From Eudoraea sp. (GTDB taxonomy: Bacteria > Bacteroidota > Bacteroidia > Flavobacteriales > Flavobacteriaceae): 5,352 bases of DNA. The stretch spans positions 1 to 5,352 of the forward strand of contig JAHEBI010000202.1 in NCBI GenBank assembly GCA_024642325.1, written 5' to 3'. The notes beneath the pieces are model-generated. The model did not search any database. It had not been told where the DNA came from and saw nothing but the letters and a program-made list of their open reading frames with translations. The translations under genes were made by a program, and so were the position numbers. Positions within the stretch are counted from its first letter, which is position 1. Every line of letters begins with the position of its first letter. This document shows, piece after piece, positions 1-5,352 of the stretch.

Positions 1-75
1 GGCTTACCTGCTTTTGATGTATTAGCCTTCGGGGCTGATGAGCTAATTGATTTATTGAAGGCGAAAATTAAATAA
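1..75 (+). CDS. C-terminal end of an upstream gene, possibly a DUF1611 (DgcN-type) protein; 5' truncated
   Basis: An open frame enters from the left edge and ends at TAA 73-75, giving 24 residues that begin GLPAFDVLAFGADEL and finish in a Lys-rich tail. The tail resembles what I remember of DUF1611 C-termini, where a 'GLP..D..rfGa..L' pattern closes the protein. DUF1611 genes commonly sit beside dipeptide epimerase genes, and in the D-glutamate pathway the pair DgcN (N-acetyltransferase) and DgcA (epimerase) work together. That neighbour logic fits the epimerase gene three places downstream. Only 24 residues are visible, so the family is a guess; that a gene ends here is much safer. Its stop shares one base with the next start, which makes it the first visible member of the operon. 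Confidence 0.55.
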   Translation, partial: GLPAFDVLAFGADELIDLLKAKIK

Positions 76-1595
76 TGGACATTAGATCACTTGTTGTTTT
101 TCCTTTACTCAAGGTACATAATTTAATGGTTGAGCCCAAACGGGTAAAAGCGGTTTATACGATTGTAAAAAATGACGGGAGTGAAGAGAAAAATGAGCTG
201 ATCTATTCCTACGACAACACCTATTTTGACCGAAAAAACCCGGATGATGTCAACCTGGCATCACTTATGGTGGTCCAGGTAGCTTTAAATTATGGGCTTT
301 TTTTTGAGTGCATCGAGTTTGATGGTCTTTTTGATCAGGCCGATGAACGATTTCTCCTCGATATGCTGGAAAACACCTCAAGGGAGATTTTAGTCAACAA
401 ATTCCTGACCAAAAATGAATTTTTAAAACCACCATTTGATACAATTACAGCTGAAAAAATGGATCATTATACAGCTGCGAAATTAAATTTCACGAATACG
501 CAATTTTATCATCTGGAACTCAAAAAGCGCAAGTCGGAAACAGACAAATCACAATACGCGATTTTGAGTAGCGGAGGTAAAGATAGTTTGCTGACGTATG
601 GGTTAATCAAAGAAATTGGAGAACCACACCCGGTCTTTATCAATGAATCCGGACGGCATTGGTTTACAGCTGTCAATTCCTTTAAATACTTTCAAAAAAC
701 GGAACCCAATACGGTCAAACCCTGGTGCAACAGTGATCGCATCTTTAATTGGATGGTGCGACAAATGCCTTTTATTAAAGAAAACTTTAAGAATATCAGG
801 GCTGACATCTATCCTGTTAGATTATGGACAGTGGCTGTATTTCTTTTCGGGGTATTGCCTGTTGCACGTAAGCGAAATATTGGAAATATTCTGATAGGGA
901 ATGAATATGATACTACTTTAAGAGGGAACCACAACGGGATAACACATTATAAGGGCCTATATGACCAGAGCGCTTATTTTGATAATGCCCTGAGCCGATA
1001 CTATCATAAAAAAGGGTGGAATATTTATCAATATTCTATTTTGCGAAGCCTGGGGGAACTCCTGATATTAAAGGTGCTGGTAAAACGATATCCCGAACTG
1101 CAAAAACAGCAGGTGTCCTGTCATGCCGCACACGAGCAAGATGGACGAATGCTGCCCTGTGGCAATTGCGAAAAATGCAGGCGAATTGTAGGTATGTTAA
1201 AGGCATTGGATGAGGATCCAAAAAGGTGTGGCTATTCAGATGAACAAATAGATAAAGGACTGGATGCCCTCACAAAACAGAGTATTAAACAGCTTGGGTC
1301 CGATGCGGCACAACTATTCCATATATTGCTGAATAAGAAACTCATCGATGAGAACGAACATACCCTTAAACTGGCAAAGGAACACCCTGAAATTGTACAA
1401 CTCCGCTTTGACAGGGAACGAAGTAATTTGGAAGATATACCCAAATACATCAGAGAACCTCTGTTCCGTATTTTCACACAATATTCGGAGGGAGCTGTAC
1501 AGTTAAAAGATCGAAAATGGCATACCTTCGTATTTGATGAGGAACAACTTAATATTCCTTATTTTTTAATCAAAGAAAATGAAAACAACAACTAA
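75..1595 (+). CDS. PP-loop ATPase-like protein with C-terminal Cys cluster, possibly MurL-like epimerase
   Basis: This 506-residue protein has no obvious signal peptide and is probably cytosolic. Residues 165-171 read SSGGKDS, the N-type PP-loop (SGGxDS) that binds ATP in enzymes forming AMP and pyrophosphate, such as QueC and the tRNA thiolases. Later come LIGNE at 273-277, YDQS at 296-299, and a C-x12-C-x2-C-x2-C cluster at Cys349, 362, 365 and 368, which looks like a QueC-type zinc site. The N-terminal 150 residues precede the PP-loop and match no domain I recognise. The order PP-loop, 'IGNE', 'Y-[DS]-Q-S', CGxCxKC recalls MurL, which uses ATP to epimerise the terminal L-Glu of UDP-MurNAc-L-Ala-L-Glu; this is from memory and unaligned. 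The start at 75 is favoured because TAATG couples it to the upstream gene. An ATP-dependent ligase or other adenylating enzyme is the main alternative. The PP-loop assignment is firm and the reaction is not. Confidence 0.85.
   Translation: MDIRSLVVFPLLKVHNLMVEPKRVKAVYTIVKNDGSEEKNELIYSYDNTYFDRKNPDDVNLASLMVVQVALNYGLFFECIEFDGLFDQADERFLLDMLENTSREILVNKFLTKNEFLKPPFDTITAEKMDHYTAAKLNFTNTQFYHLELKKRKSETDKSQYAILSSGGKDSLLTYGLIKEIGEPHPVFINESGRHWFTAVNSFKYFQKTEPNTVKPWCNSDRIFNWMVRQMPFIKENFKNIRADIYPVRLWTVAVFLFGVLPVARKRNIGNILIGNEYDTTLRGNHNGITHYKGLYDQSAYFDNALSRYYHKKGWNIYQYSILRSLGELLILKVLVKRYPELQKQQVSCHAAHEQDGRMLPCGNCEKCRRIVGMLKALDEDPKRCGYSDEQIDKGLDALTKQSIKQLGSDAAQLFHILLNKKLIDENEHTLKLAKEHPEIVQLRFDRERSNLEDIPKYIREPLFRIFTQYSEGAVQLKDRKWHTFVFDEEQLNIPYFLIKENENNN
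567..587 (+). other. PP-loop nucleotide-binding motif (SSGGKDS)
   Basis: Codons 165-171 of the 506-residue protein encode the SGGxDS signature. It follows a short hydrophobic strand (AIL), as expected for the first beta-strand and loop of the HUP/PP-loop fold. In this family the loop holds the ATP phosphates and the Asp and Ser help position them. Confidence 0.85.
1119..1178 (+). other. Four-cysteine putative zinc site (C-x12-C-x2-C-x2-C)
   Basis: Codons 349-368 carry Cys349, Cys362, Cys365 and Cys368, with the last three in the form CGNCEKC. QueC-type PP-loop enzymes have a comparable C-x(7-8)-C-x2-C-x2-C zinc site after the ATPase core; the first spacer here is longer and contains two His. 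A structural zinc is the likeliest reading. An iron-sulfur cluster cannot be ruled out from sequence. Confidence 0.7.
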
Positions 1596-2379
1596 AAAAT
1601 CAGGTTTCCTTTGGGAGCAAATGACCTGGCCGGAAATAGAAGCATACCTTAAAACGGTAGATACCGCCATTCTGCCATGCGGGGCTGTAGAGCAGCACGG
1701 ACCTCACCTGCCGGTGGATGTGGATTATTATGATGCCAAATACCTGGCTTATAAGGTGGCTGAAGGCTGTGAAGACCCAAAGCCATTAGTGTTGCCTACA
1801 ATTCCTTTCGGGGTGTCATTTCACCACGATGATTTTAAAGGCACGCTTAGTGTTACAAATGATGCGCTTTCTAAATTTGTGTATGATCTGGGAATGAGCC
1901 TTGCCAAGAATGGGATAAAAAAGCTGATAATTCTCAATGGGCATGGAGATAATGCGCCTACGCTGAGCTATGCGGCGCAGATGATCACAAGGGATACAAA
2001 TATTTTTGTTTGTGTAGACACCGGGGAGACCAGTGATGCACTTCTGTATAAATTAATTGATACCCCTAATGATATTCATGCCGGTGAAATTGAAACCAGT
2101 ACCACCCTTGCACTTCGTCCGGAATTGGTTCAAATGGACAAGGCTGTTAATGAGACAATGATGTTTGACAATAAATACCTGGACTATGACAGCGAATCCA
2201 GTGTCAACTGGTATGTACATACCCATAAAATATCAGAAAGCGGAATTATGGGAGATGCCACCAAGGCTACTGCCGAAAAAGGTAAAAAAATGTGGGACCT
2301 GATGATTTTGCATATGATTCGGTTTGTTGATTCCATTAAAAATGCCCCTTTAAAAGATTTATATCAAAAGCGGTATTAA
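1579..2379 (+). CDS. Creatininase-family metal-dependent amidohydrolase
   Basis: This 266-residue protein has the usual family length (about 240-270) and the ordered family motifs. These are LPCGAVEQHGPHLPVDVD at 32-49, FKGTLSV at 86-92, LNGHGDN at 119-125 and HAGEIETS at 167-174. By spacing against Pseudomonas creatininase (Glu34, His36, Asp45, His120, Glu122), the metal ligands would be Glu38, His40, Asp49, His122 and Asp124. Many relatives have NGHGGN at the last motif, so Asp124 is a small departure. Members cleave cyclic or linear amides: creatinine, formamides in riboflavin/F420 synthesis (ArfB), or the mycofactocin peptide (MftE). True creatininase activity is unlikely in this context. 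Hydrolysis of an amide made or used by the neighbouring PP-loop protein or epimerase is an inference. No signal peptide is visible. The first 17 bp lie inside the preceding gene and the stop overlaps the next start by one base. Family confidence is high; the substrate is unknown. Confidence 0.93.
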   Translation: MKTTTKKSGFLWEQMTWPEIEAYLKTVDTAILPCGAVEQHGPHLPVDVDYYDAKYLAYKVAEGCEDPKPLVLPTIPFGVSFHHDDFKGTLSVTNDALSKFVYDLGMSLAKNGIKKLIILNGHGDNAPTLSYAAQMITRDTNIFVCVDTGETSDALLYKLIDTPNDIHAGEIETSTTLALRPELVQMDKAVNETMMFDNKYLDYDSESSVNWYVHTHKISESGIMGDATKATAEKGKKMWDLMILHMIRFVDSIKNAPLKDLYQKRY

Positions 2380-3440
2380 TGAAAATTACAAAAATATCTT
2401 ATGAGCGGCTTCATTTAAAACTTGAGGAACCCTATACCATTGCTTATGAGACCATAGAAGAAACAACGAACTTCATTCTAAAGCTGGAAACAGAAGGTAA
2501 ATGGACAGCTTATGGTTGTTCAGCTCCCGATATTACTGTTACAGGGGAAAGCCCTGAGCAGGTTGAGGAAGCCATTAAAGATATTATAATCCCATATTTA
2601 AAAGGTAAAAATCCATTTACCTATGCCAGGATTTTAGCGGAATTAAAAGAGTTGTTAGGGAGTAAATCCTCCGCTCTCGCCATGGTGGATATTGCCTTGC
2701 ACGACCTTATAGCCAAGAAGGCAGAAGTGCCATTGTATCAATTTCTTGGTGGATATCGCAATTGTATTGCAACGAGCATAACTATTGGAATCTTGCCTTT
2801 GGATGAAACCCTCCAGCGTGCCTCTGATTTTGTAAAACAGGGTTTTTCTATTCTTAAAATCAAAGGAGGGCATAATTTACAGGAGGATATTGAAAAAATG
2901 ATCCGGGTGCATGAAAAATATCCAAAACTGGTACTTAGGTTTGATGGAAATCAGGGCTATAATGTTGCAGAATCAGTAGCCTTTGTAGAAGCGACTAAAA
3001 AAATCGGAATCCAGATATTTGAGCAACCCACAAAAGTGGAACTGGAAAAGAAATTGGGCAAGGTAACAGATCAGGTTCATATTCCTGTAATGGCCGATGA
3101 GAGTATAAAAACACTGGCCGATGCTTTTCGATTGGCTCAAAATGAGCGCATTGATATGGTTAACATCAAATTGATGAAGGTGGGCGGTATTTCGGTGGCA
3201 AAGCACATTAATTCCGTGGCAAAATCTGCCAACCTGGAAGTCATGGTTGGATGTATAGATGAATGTAGTTTAGGAATCTCTGCAGGACTACATTTTGCCT
3301 TATCACGGCCCAACATCCATTATGCAGATCTTGACGGGCATTTAGACATGGAAAACGACCCGTTTCTGGGCCTTTTCAATCTGGAAAAGGGCATACTCTA
3401 TCCCACGGAAAATCCAGGTTTGGGATTGATAGACTGGTAA
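2379..3440 (+). CDS. Dipeptide epimerase, enolase superfamily (muconate-lactonizing subgroup)
   Basis: The 353-residue length matches L-Ala-D/L-Glu epimerases. An N-terminal capping domain (about 1-120) precedes a (beta/alpha)7-beta barrel. The first catalytic lysine pair is KIK at 160-162. The magnesium ligands are Asp189 (RFDGNQ), Glu215 (FEQP) and Asp240 (ADES), and the opposite base is Lys264 (IKLMKVGG). The DLD motif at 317-319 corresponds to the DxD that binds the free amino group of the dipeptide, which argues for a dipeptide rather than an N-acylated amino acid or a muconate. The enzyme should invert the alpha carbon of the second residue. Ungapped comparison of the N-terminus with the remembered Bacillus subtilis enzyme puts Glu24 where that enzyme has Arg24, the residue that holds the Glu side chain. 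Asp294 also falls in the specificity region. A neutral or cationic second residue is therefore more likely than Glu. The start is fixed by a TAATG overlap with the hydrolase gene. Confidence 0.94.
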   Translation: MKITKISYERLHLKLEEPYTIAYETIEETTNFILKLETEGKWTAYGCSAPDITVTGESPEQVEEAIKDIIIPYLKGKNPFTYARILAELKELLGSKSSALAMVDIALHDLIAKKAEVPLYQFLGGYRNCIATSITIGILPLDETLQRASDFVKQGFSILKIKGGHNLQEDIEKMIRVHEKYPKLVLRFDGNQGYNVAESVAFVEATKKIGIQIFEQPTKVELEKKLGKVTDQVHIPVMADESIKTLADAFRLAQNERIDMVNIKLMKVGGISVAKHINSVAKSANLEVMVGCIDECSLGISAGLHFALSRPNIHYADLDGHLDMENDPFLGLFNLEKGILYPTENPGLGLIDW

Positions 3441-3471
3441 AAAAAGCCCTCACGTTCAATGAAGGATTTTT
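3441..3471 (+). terminator. Weak hairpin after the operon, possible terminator
   Basis: Immediately after the epimerase stop an A5 tract (3441-3445) can pair with a T5 tract (3467-3471). CC 3447-3448 pairs with GG 3464-3465 and TCA 3450-3452 with TGA 3460-3462, around a 7-nt loop. Two mismatches (G/A and C/A) interrupt the stem. The layout (A-tract, stem, T-tract) suits a bidirectional terminator between convergent genes, but the stem is short and imperfect, so this is tentative. Confidence 0.35.
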
Positions 3472-3558
3472 GAAGCACTTAGCTCAAGTGGAACTATGGC
3501 CGGCTGCTGAAGACAAAGTATTTAGCTTTTTTATAACTATCCGGTTCAATTTGCAGAT

Positions 3559-4527
3559 CTATATTTCAACCACAAGTTTTCCTTTGGCCATATTACTTTC
3601 CATGTATGTATGGGCTTCAACGATTTGGTCGAAACGGAATACCTTGTCAATATTAAGGCTAATCTTCCCATCCGCAATGGCATCGATAAAGTCCTGAAGC
3701 ATGCCCTTCTTTAAATTGGCAGCTTCTCCCATATATACCGTTAGTTTACCCAAAGAAGGGATATCACCCATTGGGGTGAATTCCCTGAGCGTCCATTCGC
3801 CACCCAGTATTCCTGTCATACAAACCATGCCTCCCGTTTTTATGCATCTTAAAGAATCCTTTAATGTTTTTATACCAATTAATTCCAATACTTTGTTTAC
3901 TCCTTCAGGGAATAATTCTTTAAGATCCTGTGAAACAGTTCCATTATCGATTAGGACGTGGTCTGCTCCATTTGCTGTTAAAAATTCCTTCTTAGCCTTA
4001 TTTCTGGTTGTTGATATTACGGTAAGTCCTAAATGTTTTGCCAACTGGCAGGAAAGCATTCCAATGGAAGATGTTCCACCTCTGATAAGTAATGTTTCTC
4101 CCTCTCTGACCTCAAGTGCCTGTGTTAAAGAGCCCGAAACAGTTTGAAACATTTCGGGAATAGAGCCAAGGGTACTCCAGGGTAAATTACTCTCAAAAGG
4201 GAATACAATTTGCAAGGGCACCAGAGTATACTCCGCATAGCCTCCGTCAAAATCCCTTCCCATACCGCCCATAATAGCAGCGACCTTCTGCCCTTTTGTA
4301 TAAGTGCCGGATAAGTCTTCTTCAACGGTTCCCACACATTCTATTCCCTGTATTCTGGGAAATACAACATTTGGGGAATGGCCCTGGCGGGTAAACAATT
4401 CAGACCTGTTTAATCCAAAAGCTTTTATTCTAATTAATACCCACCCCTCTTTTATCTCCGGGATAGCTCTTTCCTGTATTTCAATTACTTCAGGTGAACC
4501 CGATTGTAAAGTTACCGCTGCTTTCAT
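3559..4527 (-). CDS. Zinc-free medium-chain dehydrogenase/reductase, NADPH:quinone oxidoreductase-like
   Basis: From the chosen start (Met at 4525-4527) the protein has 322 residues, typical of quinone-oxidoreductase-like MDR enzymes. The GroES-like N-terminal domain shows GLNRSELFTRQG at 38-49 and GIECVGTV at 61-68. Asn40 stands where zinc alcohol dehydrogenases have the catalytic Cys, and no structural four-Cys lobe is present, so the zinc is lost. GDFDGGYAEY-like residues 92-100 follow, then a Rossmann motif LLIRGGTSSIG at 146-156, which binds the NADPH phosphates. The likely job is NADPH-dependent reduction of a quinone, enone or similar electrophile in the cytosol; the substrate cannot be read. 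A longer frame begins 10 codons upstream (4557), but MKAAV is the family's usual N-terminus and has an AAAGGA-like site just before it. The gene converges on the dipeptide operon and stops at TAG 3559-3561. Confidence 0.9.
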   Translation of the reverse strand: MKAAVTLQSGSPEVIEIQERAIPEIKEGWVLIRIKAFGLNRSELFTRQGHSPNVVFPRIQGIECVGTVEEDLSGTYTKGQKVAAIMGGMGRDFDGGYAEYTLVPLQIVFPFESNLPWSTLGSIPEMFQTVSGSLTQALEVREGETLLIRGGTSSIGMLSCQLAKHLGLTVISTTRNKAKKEFLTANGADHVLIDNGTVSQDLKELFPEGVNKVLELIGIKTLKDSLRCIKTGGMVCMTGILGGEWTLREFTPMGDIPSLGKLTVYMGEAANLKKGMLQDFIDAIADGKISLNIDKVFRFDQIVEAHTYMESNMAKGKLVVEI

Positions 4528-4532
4528 GTATT

Positions 4533-4538
4533 TCCTTT
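4533..4538 (-). promoter_or_regulatory. Ribosome-binding site supporting the internal start of the MDR gene
   Basis: Read on the minus strand, AAAGGA lies 5 nt before the ATG at 4525-4527. It is one of the few Shine-Dalgarno-like sites in this window, and it favours that Met over the one at 4557. Confidence 0.5.
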
Positions 4539-4593
4539 TATATAAACTTAGGGGCATATATTGATATAAAACAAAATAACGATAAAAATCAAT

Positions 4594-5352
4594 TCATTTT
4601 ATCTCTACTGTTTGCTTAAATACCGGGATTTTGGCACCAATTATTCCGCGCCATCGGGTTAGAGATAATTTTGTAACATCATCTTTAATATTGTCTGGAT
4701 TATTCGGATATGGAAAATCTATTTTCTTTGAAAAATCGGTAGATCCGTATGAATAAGTAGTCCCCAAAACCAAATGGCCCCAGTTAAAATTAATACCAAA
4801 ACCAAAGCCAAGATGAAAATAATCAAAATCAAGGTTAACATCCTTCTCTTCCTCTCCCACTATATCAAATATATTGGCATTATTTTTAGCAGCTGAAAAA
4901 TCTGTTGAAAAACTACCAAAAAGCTTATATTTCTCAGTAATATATACTTCAGTGCCCACTCCGTAATTTATTACCGAACGTAATTTCGAGCTTAAATCAA
5001 AAGATTTAATCTCATCTATACCATCTTCAAATACAGGAAGCGTAAAACGTTCATATTCATCAACCTTAGCATGCCAGTCGACTTTTAAATGCAACATACT
5101 TTTCCCAATTGGAACACCAGATCCAATGGCGATTCCTAATGGCACTTTTCTGGATGAACCAATTTTTTGCAAATCCACAAATTTAAAAATATCTTGCTCA
5201 TTATTAATTCCTGCCAAAGTCTCCTGATATTTAAATTTTCCGTTACCCTTAATTTCCCAATAGGGCAAATCGATATTCAACCCCAAACTAATTTTAGATA
5301 ACTTCCAGGCAAAACCCACTTTCCAAAACATTCCGTAAGATTCCTGGTTAAT
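4594..5352 (-). CDS. C-terminal part of an outer-membrane beta-barrel-like protein; 5' truncated by window edge
   Basis: The minus-strand frame stays open to the right edge, since seven more codons precede the Met at 5329-5331 without a stop. That Met is therefore probably internal, and at least 252 residues belong to the gene. The visible part is a run of amphipathic segments with alternating aromatic and Gly residues separated by charged loops. Examples are KISLGLNIDLPYWEIKG near the start of the visible part and FHLGFGFGINFNWGHLVLG, followed by TYSYG, near the end. This is the texture of a beta-barrel such as the OmpP1/FadL/TodX transporters of Bacteroidota, but no diagnostic motif is seen, so the family name is a suggestion. 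The signal peptide would lie outside the window. The chain ends TVEIK rather than in the usual terminal aromatic residue. The stop (TGA, 4594-4596) is 66 bp from the MDR start, so the two could share a transcript. Confidence 0.75.
   Translation of the reverse strand: MNQESYGMFWKVGFAWKLSKISLGLNIDLPYWEIKGNGKFKYQETLAGINNEQDIFKFVDLQKIGSSRKVPLGIAIGSGVPIGKSMLHLKVDWHAKVDEYERFTLPVFEDGIDEIKSFDLSSKLRSVINYGVGTEVYITEKYKLFGSFSTDFSAAKNNANIFDIVGEEEKDVNLDFDYFHLGFGFGINFNWGHLVLGTTYSYGSTDFSKKIDFPYPNNPDNIKDDVTKLSLTRWRGIIGAKIPVFKQTVEIK

Noticed and set aside
1036..1221. Short frames on both strands over the Cys-cluster region of the PP-loop gene
   Set aside because: They are shadows of a gene with strong motifs in the main frame and have no supporting start signals.
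3474..3560. tRNA-like fragments in the gap: TTAGCTCAAGTGG (D-arm-like) followed by CCGGTTCAATTT (T-arm-like)
   Set aside because: The T-arm flanks do not pair, no acceptor stem can be formed between the ends, and no proper anticodon stem-loop lies between. I judge it chance resemblance; at most a decayed remnant.
3701..4147. 148-codon open frame on the plus strand
   Set aside because: It lies wholly antisense to the MDR reductase, which has clear family motifs, and its translation shows no family signature.
4528..4557. Ten-codon N-terminal extension of the MDR gene
   Set aside because: The extension has no family similarity, while the downstream Met gives the typical MKA start with a ribosome-binding site.
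4573..4579. Minus-strand TATTTTG, near the Bacteroidota -7 box TAnnTTTG
   Set aside because: It is one base short of the consensus and I see no TTTG -33 box at the right distance, so a promoter for the MDR gene is not supported.
4560..4593. Inverted repeat ATTGAT/ATCAAT (4560-4565 and 4588-4593) between the barrel gene and the MDR gene
   Set aside because: Six AT-rich base pairs around a 22-nt spacer are expected by chance; too weak to call a terminator or operator.

Overview
The window looks like a chromosomal piece of a Bacteroidota (Flavobacteriia/Cytophagia-like) genome. The reasons are moderate to low GC, A-rich leaders with few Shine-Dalgarno sites, tightly overlapping genes, a probable outer-membrane beta-barrel gene, and a dipeptide epimerase of a type common in that phylum. 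This placement is inference from style, not from a marker gene.

Bases 1-3440 (plus strand) form one compact operon. In order it holds: the last 24 codons of an upstream gene (possibly a DUF1611/DgcN-type protein); a 506-residue PP-loop ATPase-like protein with a C-terminal four-cysteine cluster, possibly related to the MurL ATP-dependent glutamyl epimerase; a 266-residue creatininase-family metal amidohydrolase; and a 353-residue enolase-superfamily dipeptide epimerase. Junctions 1/2 and 3/4 share a single base (TAATG), and junction 2/3 overlaps by 17 bp, so the proteins are very probably made together. The likely theme is amino-acid or dipeptide stereochemistry: an ATP-using enzyme, an amide-cleaving hydrolase and an epimerase on one substrate line, perhaps murein-peptide or D-amino-acid scavenging. 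The epimerase keeps all catalytic residues and the dipeptide-binding DxD motif. At the position where classical L-Ala-D/L-Glu epimerases carry Arg it has Glu, so its dipeptide is probably not L-Ala-Glu. The combination with the PP-loop protein is the most interesting part of the window.

A 118-bp gap (3441-3558) separates this operon from genes on the opposite strand. It carries a weak A-tract/T-tract hairpin right after the epimerase stop and no gene. Minus-strand genes follow: a zinc-free medium-chain NADPH:quinone oxidoreductase-like enzyme (3559-4527) and, 66 bp upstream of it, the C-terminal part of a beta-barrel-like outer-membrane protein (4594 to the window edge). These two do not obviously belong to the dipeptide pathway. 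No rRNA, tRNA, CRISPR array, insertion sequence or prophage feature was seen.
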